Origin: Embleya scabrispora
GTDB lineage: Bacteria; Actinomycetota; Actinomycetes; Streptomycetales; Streptomycetaceae
NCBI RefSeq assembly: GCF_002024165.1
Contig: NZ_MWQN01000001.1
Coordinates: 496,001-560,000, forward strand
DNA: 64,000 nucleotides
Direction of reading: 5' to 3'
Numbering within the stretch: position 1 is the stretch's first letter; each line of letters opens with the position of its first letter. The notes beneath the pieces are model-generated. The model was not told where the DNA came from, ran no database searches, and saw only the letters and a list, made by a program, of their open reading frames with translations. Positions 8,245 through 15,511 of this stretch are shown here, one piece after another. The position numbers and the translations under genes are program-made.

Positions 8245-8727
8245 TCAGCCGAGCAGCCGGCTCTTGGCGGCGGTGAACTCGGCATCGGTCAGGACGCCAG
8301 CGGCGTGGAGTTCGCCGAGTTGCCGCAACTGCGTTGCCATGTCGGCGGGCGCCGCCGCCGGCGCGGCCTGGGCGGGCGCCTGGTGCTGCTCGGCGATGGC
8401 CTTGTCGACGGCGTCGCGGATGGCGGTGAACGCCTCTCCGCCCTTCATGAACACCACGGCGTTCTCGTTCTTGCTGTTGTCCGTGGATTGCCGTGCCGCC
8501 CGTGAGCCGCGCTCCAGGCCGCCGGCGATGGTGAACTCGATGTAGCCCAGGGTGAATCCGCTGCCCTTGAGCTGGACGGCGCTGACCTGGCCGATGTGGA
8601 TCCGCTTCTCGCTCTTGCCGAACGTGCTGCGGGCGACGAAGCCTTCGCGGGTGATGGTGACGAACTCGCCGTCGAAGTGGAGTTGCCCGTTGTGCCCTTT
8701 GGCGTAGAGCGGTGGATCGATGCGCAT
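8245..8727 (-). CDS. DUF4429/PH-like protein with C-terminal SHOCT motif
   Basis: This protein has 160 residues and a strong AGGGGGG site before the ATG at 8727. Residues 1-75 resemble a DUF4429/PH-like barrel (GHNGQLHFDGEFVTITREGF, then RIHIGQVSAVQLKGSGF). Residues 129-160 form a SHOCT segment (QLRQLGELHAAGVLTDAEFTAAKSRLL), the short C-terminal oligomerisation motif found on many membrane-associated bacterial proteins. An Ala/Gln-rich linker joins them. Similar proteins occur on actinomycete chromosomes; in a phage this may be a cargo gene acting at the host membrane, which is inference. Confidence 0.78.
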   Translation of the reverse strand: MRIDPPLYAKGHNGQLHFDGEFVTITREGFVARSTFGKSEKRIHIGQVSAVQLKGSGFTLGYIEFTIAGGLERGSRAARQSTDNSKNENAVVFMKGGEAFTAIRDAVDKAIAEQHQAPAQAAPAAAPADMATQLRQLGELHAAGVLTDAEFTAAKSRLLG

Positions 8728-9025
8728 GTGCCCCCCTGGCTGCGTTGGTTGGTGGGTGCAGCCTCGTTGATCAGGGCGGCGGGTGTCTCGGAAACGCCGC
8801 AGGTAGAGGGGTGATCACGGTCGTGTCTCGAAACGATTTGTGTGGTGCTTTTTGGACAGGTCGGGCGTAGCGTCCCTGGTCCGGCATTGGACCCCCCCAA
8901 GGCGGTGTCGGCGAGGCTCGCGCTCACCTGCCTGGCGCTCTGCGCGGGCGCGGGCCTCGTGCAGGGCGCAACCCCCAGGGCCGCGGGCCCGCGCTGATCC
9001 TCCACCGGCGCGGGCCCTCGGCATG
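8728..9025. other. Intergenic stretch inside the phage region
   Basis: I see no convincing gene here. A weak minus-strand frame at 8815-9054 is Arg/Gly-rich and conflicts with the next gene. A short inverted repeat GGTCC-N6-GGACC is present near 8877-8892. The stretch lies upstream of the PH/SHOCT gene and probably holds its promoter, but no clear -35/-10 pair could be identified. Confidence 0.5.
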
Positions 9026-9445
9026 TCAGGTACCGGTGGTGTGCGGGTTGCCATCGCTGTCGCCAGTGGTTGGCGGGTTGGCGGTGGCGTTGTCGGCGGG
9101 CTGGCGGGCGCTGGCGACGAGGGCCGCGATCTGCTCCGCGTCGAGCACCAGCCGTGGGTCGGGTGTGGGCATGGTCAGGCCGAGCGGCTGCGGGCCGGGG
9201 TCCTGGTCGGTGGTCGGCTCGGCCACAGCGGCGGCGGCGCGGACCTGGTCGTGGGCGGCGGCGAGGTGGGCGCGTGCCTCGGCGTGCGCCGCATCGCTGG
9301 TCTGGGCAATGCCGTCGCCGGGGCAGCGCCGGGTACTCGTGTCACCCCTGATGGCGGTGGCGGGGATGGTGTGGTGGCACGACCAGCGCCAGGGATAGGA
9401 ACGGCTGTGGGAGTTGGTGGCGACGGTGTAGGCCGGGTCGGTCAT
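9026..9445 (-). CDS. Hypothetical early phage protein
   Basis: This 139-residue protein has an ATG at 9445 overlapping the upstream stop (ATGA). The N-terminal part contains Cys and His residues (WRWSCHHTIPA, then TSTRRCPGDG) that could bind zinc. The middle is a helix (DAAHAEARAHLAAAHDQVR), and the tail is low-complexity Pro/Thr/Gly. No family is recognised. It is coupled to the two genes that follow it to the right (9442-9654 and 9651-10505). Confidence 0.65.
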   Translation of the reverse strand: MTDPAYTVATNSHSRSYPWRWSCHHTIPATAIRGDTSTRRCPGDGIAQTSDAAHAEARAHLAAAHDQVRAAAAVAEPTTDQDPGPQPLGLTMPTPDPRLVLDAEQIAALVASARQPADNATANPPTTGDSDGNPHTTGT

Positions 9446-9654
9446 CGGTTGGTCTCCCAGGTGTGTGCTCCGTCGTGTCCGGTGTCGTGGGTGCACGGCC
9501 ACCCGGTGGCGGTGTCGGGTTCGGCCCGGCAGATGTGGGTGCCGCGGGCCTCGGCGGCGCGGGCCGCCCGGAGGTACGCCCGGAACTGGTCGACGACGGC
9601 GCGGTCTTCGGGCGTGGTGGGCGCACAGATCGGGCGGCGGCGCGGCGCGGTCAC
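9442..9654 (-). CDS. Small Cys/His protein, likely zinc-binding
   Basis: This protein has 70 residues. The GTG at 9654 overlaps the previous stop (GTGA) and the stop overlaps the next ATG, so it sits in a coupled trio. It contains Cys10, Cys42 and Cys54 with His55, His60 and His64 near the end (GWPCTHDTGHDGAHTWE). That closing Cys/His cluster recurs in small actinophage proteins. The function is unknown. Confidence 0.65.
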   Translation of the reverse strand: MTAPRRRPICAPTTPEDRAVVDQFRAYLRAARAAEARGTHICRAEPDTATGWPCTHDTGHDGAHTWETNR

Positions 9655-10505
9655 GGCTGTTCGCCGAGGATGCGATGGGCGAACGCGAGGACCAGGGCGT
9701 CGCCGCCAGCGGCCTGCGCGTCGAGGACATCGGCGAGGGTGAGGCCGGCGGCGGGGTCCAGGGTGGCGATGTAGCGGCCGTGGCGGGTGTCGATGCATGG
9801 GCCGGCTGTGCGGTGGATCGGCCCGTGCAGGAGGTTGCCGCCGCCGACCGTGGCCAGTGTGCCGGTGGTGCCGAGACGGGCGGGGTCGTCTTCGTCGAAG
9901 AGGTCGGCGAGGTCGGCGTCGTCCTGGTGGAACTCCCATTCCCCGCCGCCTTGGGCGGCGGCGTTGGCGAGGGCGCGGAGGTGGGTGGCTGCGCGGCGGA
10001 TGGTGTCGGCCGGCTGCTCGGGCTCGGCCGGGCTGCGGCCGTGTGTGGTGGGCGTGGCGGCGGCGCGGACCATGCGGGCGGCGTCGTGGTAGGCGTCGCG
10101 GATCTCGCGGCTGGACAGTTCGCCGCCGGACTCGCGGAGTTCGTCGCCCCGGGCCTGGATCGCGGCGGCAATGTGCTCCCAGGTGGTGCGGCTCTCGCGG
10201 ACCGGGCTGGCGGCGTCGATCGCCTCGTCGACGGGGACCCACTGCATGGCGGTGACGGGCCGCTGCTCGACCTCGACGGCGACGACGGGGTCGGTGAGCC
10301 ACAGGTCGCATTCCTGGCGCTCGGTGGCGGGCATCTGCCAGCGGATGCGGTAGTGGCGGCCGTCGGCGGGGTGGCGGAAGACGCCTTCGTGGGTGGTGTG
10401 CCAGCGGTGGCTGGTGTCGGTGACGTGCTCCTCGACCATGTGCTCGAAGGGCACGTCGAGTTCGTCGAGTTCGTCGTGGGTGAACGTGCGGGTGATCTCG
10501 GTCAT
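9651..10505 (-). CDS. Hypothetical phage protein, acidic
   Basis: This 284-residue protein has an ATG at 10505 behind AGAGGACCC. It is strongly acidic at the N-terminus (THDELDELDVPFEHMVEEHV), then has a strand-rich region (YRIRWQMP, then ECDLWLTDPVVAVEVEQRPV). A central helix cluster (TWEHIAAAIQARGDELRE, EIRDAYHDAARMV) follows, and a C-terminal part contains HGRYIATLDPAAGLTLADVL. I do not recognise a family. It heads the coupled trio with 9442-9654 and 9026-9445. Confidence 0.68.
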   Translation of the reverse strand: MTEITRTFTHDELDELDVPFEHMVEEHVTDTSHRWHTTHEGVFRHPADGRHYRIRWQMPATERQECDLWLTDPVVAVEVEQRPVTAMQWVPVDEAIDAASPVRESRTTWEHIAAAIQARGDELRESGGELSSREIRDAYHDAARMVRAAATPTTHGRSPAEPEQPADTIRRAATHLRALANAAAQGGGEWEFHQDDADLADLFDEDDPARLGTTGTLATVGGGNLLHGPIHRTAGPCIDTRHGRYIATLDPAAGLTLADVLDAQAAGGDALVLAFAHRILGEQP

Positions 10506-10595
10506 GGGTCCTCTGTCCTGGGGTGTGGTGTCCGGGTGTCGGCGGGGCTGTGTGGCCGCGTGTGGGGCTGGTGTGGCGTGGGTGGTGCCGGTGGG

Positions 10596-11012
10596 TCAGG
10601 CCGGGCGTGCGCGGCGCCTGGGGGTGCCGAGGACGGCGCGGGTGAGGTCACGGTCGCGGCGGTCGGTGAGGTGTTCGGGTGCGACGCAGCCGGGGTGGTC
10701 GCAGTCGGCGCGGACGTTGCCGTCGGGTGGGCGGGTGCGGGTGGTGGCCCAGGCGAGGCGCATGCCGGTCCAGGCGGTGCCGGCGACTTGGTAGCGGGGG
10801 CGGCCGTCGCGGTCGCGGAAGCCGGTCCAGTCGAGGTGGCCGTTGCCGGCGTCCTGGGTGCGTTGGGCGAATGCTTCGGCGAGGGTGCGGGCGTGGGGCC
10901 GTGTGATGCGGGTGAGTTCCCATCCGGCGTTGGTGAGTCGGGTGAGGATGTCGGCGGCGTGGGTGGGGGTGGTGTCGAGGGCGGCGGCGACGGCGTCGGC
11001 GAGGTCGTCCAT
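10596..11012 (-). CDS. HNH-endonuclease-like protein with an altered metal-binding core
   Basis: This protein has 138 residues, with an ATG at 11012 behind GGGAGC. Residues 58-117 follow the layout of small phage HNH homing-type nucleases: GHLDWTGFRDRDGRPRYQV, then a TGMRLAWATTRT helix, then DCDHPGCVAPEHL. In the family the last motif is usually H-x-C-D-N-x-x-C-V-N-P-x-H-L. Here the first His position is Ala and one Asn is Ala, while the Cys pair and the final His remain. It may therefore be inactive as a nuclease but keep a structural zinc or DNA-binding role. The N-terminal 50 residues look like a winged helix. Confidence 0.65.
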   Translation of the reverse strand: MDDLADAVAAALDTTPTHAADILTRLTNAGWELTRITRPHARTLAEAFAQRTQDAGNGHLDWTGFRDRDGRPRYQVAGTAWTGMRLAWATTRTRPPDGNVRADCDHPGCVAPEHLTDRRDRDLTRAVLGTPRRRARPA

Positions 11013-11046
11013 GGGGGTGCTCCCTGGGGGTCCGGAACCCTGCCCC

Positions 11047-11074
11047 CCTCCCTCTCTCTAAAGAGAGAGGGGGG
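11047..11074 (-). terminator. Perfect CT/AG hairpin, possible terminator
   Basis: CCTCTCTCT at 11051-11059 pairs with AGAGAGAGG at 11062-11070 around a two-base loop. Flanking C and G bases extend the stem, with one mismatch. It lies between the helicase/repeat region and the HNH-like gene and could end the early transcript. There is no U-run, which is common for actinomycete hairpins but leaves the role open. Confidence 0.4.
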
Positions 11075-11385
11075 CGTGGTTTTAGGTGCGTGGTTTTTTG
11101 ACCTGCGGTTTTGTGTCGAGCGTGGTTTCGCGTGGTTTTCCGCGTGGTTTTCGGCGTGGTTTTGTCATTTGGGCGCTGACCTGCGGCGATGTTTCCAAAA
11201 ACCACGTTGGCTCGGTGAGCGTGGTTTTCCGCGTGGTTTTCCACGAACTAGGGCGAGGCAGGCATCCCGGGCGTGTTGGCGGCTGATCGCGCGGAACAGG
11301 CCTCCGTCGGGCCCGTGGTTTCCCGCGTGGTTTTCTGACCAGCGCAAACGCGCGTCGCGTGGTTTCCGTGGTTTCCGCGTGGTTT
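11075..11385. repeat. Iteron-like array of CGTGGTTT repeats, candidate phage replication origin
   Basis: The octamer CGTGGTTT, usually within GCGTGGTTTTC, occurs 13 times in direct orientation, at 11075, 11089, 11121, 11131, 11143, 11155, 11220, 11232, 11314, 11326, 11358, 11367 and 11378. It occurs once inverted, at 11199. Within the clusters the spacing is mostly 9-12 bases, about one helical turn, so a protein could bind one face. The array is richer in T than its surroundings and sits directly downstream of the DnaB-like helicase gene. No repeat of this kind is seen elsewhere in the window. Spacers are far too short for CRISPR. The origin role is inference. Confidence 0.6.
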
Positions 11386-12891
11386 TCACAGGTGGATCTC
11401 GCCGTTCTCGTCGACCAGCGACCGGAATCGGGCCTCGTTCCCCCGCCCCTTGCCGCCGCCGAACCGCTCCGCGAGACCCGCGTCAACGAGGCTGTCGAGC
11501 TTGCGGCGGGCCTTCTGCATCTCCGCGTCGGTCGGCTTGCCTTGGGACGCCGGGAACATCGCGACGGCGAGCTGAGCCGCCGTCAGGCCCTGATGGCCGG
11601 TCTGCCGCATGAGGATGACCGCGTCGACCTGGTGCCAGATCTCGGTCTCGCCGTGCACGTGGTCGTGCCGCAGCCGGTACGGGCCGACTTCGGCGGCGGG
11701 CTGCTTGAGGTGCTTGAGGCTGACGATGAGGTCGCCCGCGGCTCCCCACAGGCTGAGGACCGACCCGGCGCCGGCGGTGATCCAGGTGGACCCGAACAGC
11801 TCGTCCAGCGACGAGGGTTCCTTGCCCTTGGACTCGTTGCCCTGCTTGCGGTGGTGGTGGAGCGCGAACACCTCGACCCCGTCGACCAGGGTCCGCTGGA
11901 TCGCCGAGTTGATGCCCGATCCGATCTCCGGGTCCGCGAGGTTGCCGGCCATGTCCTTGAGCGAGTCGAGGACGACCATGTCCGCCCCGGCCCGGCGGCA
12001 GAGCTGGACCAGGGTGTCGGGGAACCGCGCGAGGTCCGCCGGCGGCGGGCCCTTCCAGATGACCAGACGCTCGGCCAGTTGCTCGCGGTGCTCGGGTCCG
12101 ACCATGCGCCGGAGGGACCGGGCGGCCTGCGGTGGGCGGTCGCTGGCCAGGTACAGCACACGCTTCGCCTCACGGACGGGCATGCCCAGCGCGTGCGGGC
12201 GGATACCGATCGCCGCGAGGACGACCTGCTGGCACAGCGTCGTCTTGCCGACGCCGGATGGGCCGGCCAGGATCAGCGCCTCCCCTTCGGCCCACAGGAC
12301 TTCGTCGCCGTGGCCCCAGACGACGGGGGCCTGGTCGGGGATGTCGAGGATGAACGAGGCGCCGTCGATGAGCCGGTCGTGGATGGCGCCGGTGGTCGTG
12401 CGCGCCGTGCGATCGGCAGTGAACGCCTCGATCAGGCGCGGCGCGGTCTCCGGGTCGTGGTCCGGTGCGTAGCCGTCCTGCAGCAGCCGCATGCCGAGCA
12501 TGATCTGGTCGCGGGCCCGCGAGTGCCGGGTGATGATCTCGGCGTAGTACTCGACTTGCCCCCGGACGGCGGCGGCGGCCTGGACCGTGTGGAGGTAGGG
12601 CGCTCCGCCGACCCGCTGGAGGTCACCGGAGCGGGTCAGTTCGTCGGCGAGGGCGATGCCGTCGGTCGGCTTGCCCTGGGCATGGAGGGCGCACAGGGTG
12701 CGCCAGATGGTGGTGTGGCCCGGGCGATAGAAGTCGCCGCCGCCGAGCAGGCCGGCGGCGGTGGCGTGTTCGGCGGGCTCGTACATGCAGAGTCCGAGCA
12801 GCGCGAGTTCGGCGCCGATGTCGTGCGGCGGCTCGCGCGTGTAGGCCCCGTCGTCGCCGCTCGGGGGCGGCAGGTGCCTGACGTTGTCCAC
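11386..12891 (-). CDS. DnaB-like replicative helicase / RecA-fold ATPase
   Basis: This is the phage replication helicase candidate. The GTG at 12891 follows AGGAG by four bases and gives 501 residues. Residues 22-125 resemble the DnaB N-terminal helical domain (DIGAELALLGLCMYEPAEH, then RPGHTTIWRTLCALHAQGKP). The RecA-like ATPase follows, with Walker A GPSGVGKTT at 210-218 and Walker B ADMVVLDSL near 300; the central AAA_25-like section contains LYLASDRPPQAARSLRRM. The C-terminus carries a small winged helix (DAEMQKARRKLDSLVDAGLA). It is followed by the iteron-like array, fitting a replication module. Confidence 0.85.
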   Translation of the reverse strand: MDNVRHLPPPSGDDGAYTREPPHDIGAELALLGLCMYEPAEHATAAGLLGGGDFYRPGHTTIWRTLCALHAQGKPTDGIALADELTRSGDLQRVGGAPYLHTVQAAAAVRGQVEYYAEIITRHSRARDQIMLGMRLLQDGYAPDHDPETAPRLIEAFTADRTARTTTGAIHDRLIDGASFILDIPDQAPVVWGHGDEVLWAEGEALILAGPSGVGKTTLCQQVVLAAIGIRPHALGMPVREAKRVLYLASDRPPQAARSLRRMVGPEHREQLAERLVIWKGPPPADLARFPDTLVQLCRRAGADMVVLDSLKDMAGNLADPEIGSGINSAIQRTLVDGVEVFALHHHRKQGNESKGKEPSSLDELFGSTWITAGAGSVLSLWGAAGDLIVSLKHLKQPAAEVGPYRLRHDHVHGETEIWHQVDAVILMRQTGHQGLTAAQLAVAMFPASQGKPTDAEMQKARRKLDSLVDAGLAERFGGGKGRGNEARFRSLVDENGEIHL

Positions 12892-12905
12892 GGGACTCCT
12901 ACGGG

Positions 12906-13145
12906 TCAGATCAGGGTGAGCTGTTCGGCAGTGCGGGGCGGGCACTGGTGCGCGCGGTGGCCTGCGGCTGTCCCTGCGGCGAGGGCTTCGAGGGCCTGCC
13001 GTGGGGTGAGGGTTCCGCCGCCCGGGAGGTACGGGCCGTACTGGTGTGGGGTGGCGTCGAGGTCGCCGTCTGTGGGGCTGGTGACGATGTCGGCGCCGCA
13101 CCGGGGGCAGGTGTGGACCCGGCCCCCGGTGCTGTCCTGGCGCAC
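12906..13145 (-). CDS. Small zinc-ribbon-like phage protein
   Basis: This protein has 79 residues and a GTG start at 13145, two bases after the upstream stop. Cys13-x2-Cys16 (HTCPRCGADIV) and a later His/Cys set (HRAHQC) suggest zinc binding. An internal GTG ten codons in is an alternative start. The function is unknown; it lies just upstream of the helicase gene. Confidence 0.6.
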   Translation of the reverse strand: MRQDSTGGRVHTCPRCGADIVTSPTDGDLDATPHQYGPYLPGGGTLTPRQALEALAAGTAAGHRAHQCPPRTAEQLTLI

Positions 13146-13147
13146 CG

Positions 13148-13585
13148 TCAGCTACGCGCCGGGGTCGCCGGCTTGCGGATGTACGCCCGGTACTCCTCTT
13201 CCGTCGGGTGGCCCGCGAACGCTTCCTCGAGGAGGACGGCCGGATCGTCGGGGCCGTCGCCCAGCTCGTCGATGGTTCCGGCCATCCACCGACGCCGGTA
13301 CATCGCGGCCATGACCTTGCGGAGGGTCTCCTGTTCGGCCCGGTCGAAGGCGGCCTCGGCCTGGACGATCCGCAAAGTCACGCTGGCGGGCTTCTTGTCG
13401 TTCTCGACGTCCTCGTCACGGCGGTAGGCGCGAACCTCGGCGACGATGAGCGTGCTGGTGGTCAGGTAGGTGAACAGTCCTCGTGCCTGTGCGTCGGTGA
13501 GTCCTTCGGCGATGGCGGCGGCGCTCGCGGTGTCGAGCTTGATGGCGGGCACCATGCCCTTGGGGAGGACGTGCGGCTTGCTCAT
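13148..13585 (-). CDS. Hypothetical early phage protein, helical
   Basis: This 145-residue protein has an ATG at 13585 overlapping the previous stop (ATGA). It starts MSKPHVLPKGMVPAIKLDTA and continues with long helices (AAAIAEGLTDAQARGLFTYL, FDRAEQETLRKVMAAMYRRR), ending with HPTEEEYRAYIRKP. No family is recognised. It is coupled to a zinc-ribbon gene upstream. Confidence 0.65.
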   Translation of the reverse strand: MSKPHVLPKGMVPAIKLDTASAAAIAEGLTDAQARGLFTYLTTSTLIVAEVRAYRRDEDVENDKKPASVTLRIVQAEAAFDRAEQETLRKVMAAMYRRRWMAGTIDELGDGPDDPAVLLEEAFAGHPTEEEYRAYIRKPATPARS

Positions 13586-13896
13586 GGGGCGTGGACTCCT
13601 TCGAGGGTGGCTCGGGCGCCCGCGTAGACGTGCGGGCTGGACCGGCGCTTGCCGGACGCGATGTGTCGGAGGTCGATCACGGACAGAGGGACATGGGTGT
13701 CGGTGGGCGGCGGCGTCCACCACGGGCAGGCGCCGCAGTAGCAGCGGCGGGCCGGGCAGTACCGGCCGTCGCCGGGCTCGGCCTGGTCGGCGACGGCGGC
13801 GGGGGTGTGGTCGGGGCAGCGGTAGCCGTCGGCGTAGGGGCGGGTGTCGGCCGCGCCGCAGCGGCCGCAGGGGCGTGTGCGGCGCGGGGCGGTCAC
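13582..13896 (-). CDS. Cys-rich zinc-binding small protein
   Basis: This protein has 104 residues, with a GTG at 13896 overlapping the previous stop. The N-terminus is a zinc ribbon (Cys10-x2-Cys13, then Cys27-x2-His30), and a second Cys cluster follows (RYCPARRCYCGACPWW). The C-terminus reads SVIDLRHIASGKRRSSPHVY. It may bind nucleic acid. Families of this sort are widespread in actinophages but unnamed. Confidence 0.62.
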   Translation of the reverse strand: MTAPRRTRPCGRCGAADTRPYADGYRCPDHTPAAVADQAEPGDGRYCPARRCYCGACPWWTPPPTDTHVPLSVIDLRHIASGKRRSSPHVYAGARATLEGVHAP

Positions 13897-14315
13897 GACG
13901 GCAGCTCGATCAGCGTGATGACGAGCTGGCCGCCCCTGACCACCTCGGGTGCGAGGCGCATGTCCGGGCCGATGACCCGGGTGTGGTCGTCGTCGTCGAG
14001 GACGCCCGCGTCGACCAGGCCGTCCACACACGCCTTTGCCGACGGGTACCAGTTGCCGGGGTCGCGGCGGGCGCGGTTGGTGGCGCGCAGGTGGCAGTAG
14101 ATGTGTGCGCGGTTCAGGTGCGGCAGGTCGGCGAGCATCGCCATCTCGCGGGCCGCCTCCCGCAGGGCCTTGGTGCGGAGCGCCCGCACGCGCGGATGCG
14201 GTCGCTCGTTGCTGTTCATCAGCCGCAATCCAGTCGGCATGACGATGACGTGGGCGGTGGTCCGGAGCGCGCGGTCGAGCTGAGCATGGGCCCGGGCGAT
14301 GTCGTCGATCGTCAC
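13893..14315 (-). CDS. RusA-family Holliday junction resolvase
   Basis: This protein cuts branched recombination or replication intermediates. It has 140 residues with a GTG start at 14315, overlapping both neighbours by four bases. It shows the RusA acid and Asn/Lys pattern: DPGNWYPSAKACVDGLVDAG followed by VLDDDDHTRV, where Asp, Asn, Lys and the paired Asp residues form the metal site. The C-terminus ends with the usual strand (GGQLVITLIEL). It is close to the YqaJ/ERF recombination pair, which suits a shared recombination module. Confidence 0.85.
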   Translation of the reverse strand: MTIDDIARAHAQLDRALRTTAHVIVMPTGLRLMNSNERPHPRVRALRTKALREAAREMAMLADLPHLNRAHIYCHLRATNRARRDPGNWYPSAKACVDGLVDAGVLDDDDHTRVIGPDMRLAPEVVRGGQLVITLIELPS

Positions 14316-14884
14316 GCGTCGTACCCCCCAGCCGCGCCACACGCCGTGCTGTCGGTGCAGATCCACGCGCCGGGGGTCTCGCGGATCTGCTGGCCGGCCC
14401 GGCCGCAGATGTCGCACGTGCCGATGCACGCGAGGTCGGCGGGCGGCGTGCCGCGCTGGGCTCGGTCGAGGCGAATGGTCAGCGCGACGTGCCGCGCGGT
14501 CCACTCCGGCGGCACGGGCTGGATCGACCGCAGCCGCCTCAACACGTCCTCGCCGGCCGCGAGTTCGGCGGAGGTGAGGGACGAGACGATCGCCTCGGCC
14601 CGGCGGTCGCGGTTCGCGATGCTGTCCTGCTGGACGATCGGGTCGACCACCGGGTCGTACGTCTCGGCGCCGGTCTCGGCGACCAGAGCGGCGATTCGCT
14701 CCCACTCGGCAACGGAGCACCGGGCGCCGACGGCGCTGTAGCTGGTCGTGTCCTTGGGGTTGACGCCGTTCCGGTTCCAGGCGCGGACGCCCCGGAGCCG
14801 GTGGGTGATCTGCTCGGGTGTGAGGCCGACGGCCTGGCGGCGGACGTGCCGCTGCCACTTGGCCCGGGTACTCGGGTCGGTCAC
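14312..14884 (-). CDS. Hypothetical phage protein with C-terminal zinc ribbon
   Basis: This protein has 190 residues and a GTG start at 14884 overlapping the upstream stop. The N-terminus is basic with a helix-turn-helix look (RRQAVGLTPEQITHRLRGVR, with RAWNRNG following). The middle is helical, and the C-terminus holds two Cys pairs (CIGTCDICG and ICTDSTACG). DNA binding is plausible; no named family is recognised. Confidence 0.63.
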   Translation of the reverse strand: MTDPSTRAKWQRHVRRQAVGLTPEQITHRLRGVRAWNRNGVNPKDTTSYSAVGARCSVAEWERIAALVAETGAETYDPVVDPIVQQDSIANRDRRAEAIVSSLTSAELAAGEDVLRRLRSIQPVPPEWTARHVALTIRLDRAQRGTPPADLACIGTCDICGRAGQQIRETPGAWICTDSTACGAAGGYDA

Positions 14885-15060
14885 TTGGTCCTCCAGGCGA
14901 TGGGGATGGCGCGCAGGGCGCGGTAGCGGTCGGCCATCTGCGCGGCGGTGGGCTGGGCCCACGTGTGCCAGCCGGCGGCGGTGGTCCACCGCTGGGCGTG
15001 GTCGCGCCGGTTGATGCCGCAGTGGCCGCAGGCGGACGGCTCGGGCAGGGGGCGGGTCAT
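14881..15060 (-). CDS. Tiny zinc-finger-like phage protein
   Basis: This protein has 59 residues, with ATG at 15060 and both ends overlapping neighbours by four bases. It begins MTRPLPEPSACGHCGINRRD with Cys-x2-Cys and a following His (RRDHAQRW), then has a second His/Trp segment (GWHTWAQPTAAQMADRYRA). Small proteins of this pattern recur in actinophages; none has a known function that I can state. Confidence 0.6.
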   Translation of the reverse strand: MTRPLPEPSACGHCGINRRDHAQRWTTAAGWHTWAQPTAAQMADRYRALRAIPIAWRTK

Positions 15061-15284
15061 CGGACGCTCCGGGCGGTGGCGCCGGGCCGGTCGTGGGCCT
15101 GGTCGAGGTGGATGGTGGGCGGGTACGCCGGGCGGGCCGGCGGTCGCGGCGCGGCCGAGGCGAACGGCTGGGCGTCCGCCGCGCGTTCGGCCCGGCCGCG
15201 GCGCTTGGCGGACCGCATGATCACGACCATGGACACGAGGAACAGCACGTAGCCGGCGGGGATCAGCCAGGGCAGGACGATCAC
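15057..15284 (-). CDS. Small single-span membrane protein
   Basis: This protein has 75 residues. The GTG at 15284 lies seven bases after GGGAGG. Residues 3-23 form one membrane helix (VLPWLIPAGYVLFLVSMVVI), followed by a basic stop-transfer stretch (RSAKRRGRAER) and a Pro-rich cytoplasmic tail. An early-expressed inner-membrane peptide could act in superinfection exclusion or lysis control; that is speculation. Confidence 0.6.
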   Translation of the reverse strand: MIVLPWLIPAGYVLFLVSMVVIMRSAKRRGRAERAADAQPFASAAPRPPARPAYPPTIHLDQAHDRPGATARSVR

Positions 15285-15511
15285 GTGGCCTCCCTGCGGT
15301 GTCGCCCGGTCGGCGCCGGCTGCTCGACCGAGGGATCCTCGGCGGGCGTCCACGGGACGAGCAGGTCGTCGGCGGGCGGCCCGGGCCGGCGGTGCCTCGG
15401 GCGCGGGATGCGGGTGATGACGTGGGTGTCGTCGTCGACCGGCGCGGGGACGGCGGGACCCTGCCCGGCCGGGGCGACCCGGCCGAGCAGGAGCGTGCGC
15501 AACGACTTCAC
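15281..15511 (-). CDS. Small hypothetical phage protein
   Basis: This protein has 76 residues, starts MKSLRTLLLGRVAPAGQGP, and overlaps both neighbours by four bases. It is Pro/Arg-rich without clear secondary structure, apart from a DDLLVPWTPAEDPSVEQP segment. No family is recognised. Confidence 0.5.
   Translation of the reverse strand: MKSLRTLLLGRVAPAGQGPAVPAPVDDDTHVITRIPRPRHRRPGPPADDLLVPWTPAEDPSVEQPAPTGRHRREAT

Noticed and set aside
8815-9054. Small minus-strand gene
   Set aside because: The frame is low-complexity Arg/Gly/Ala, has no ribosome site and overlaps the next gene.
11075-11385. CRISPR array
   Set aside because: Repeats are 8-11 bases with spacing of about one helical turn, irregular gaps and one inverted copy; there are no unique spacers of 30 or so bases and no cas genes.
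11082-11486. Repeat-rich protein (KPRGKPR/ENHAENHA-type) encoded by the iteron region
   Set aside because: Several overlapping frames give repetitive basic peptides simply because of the DNA repeat; there is no ribosome site, no codon bias and an overlap with the helicase 3' end.
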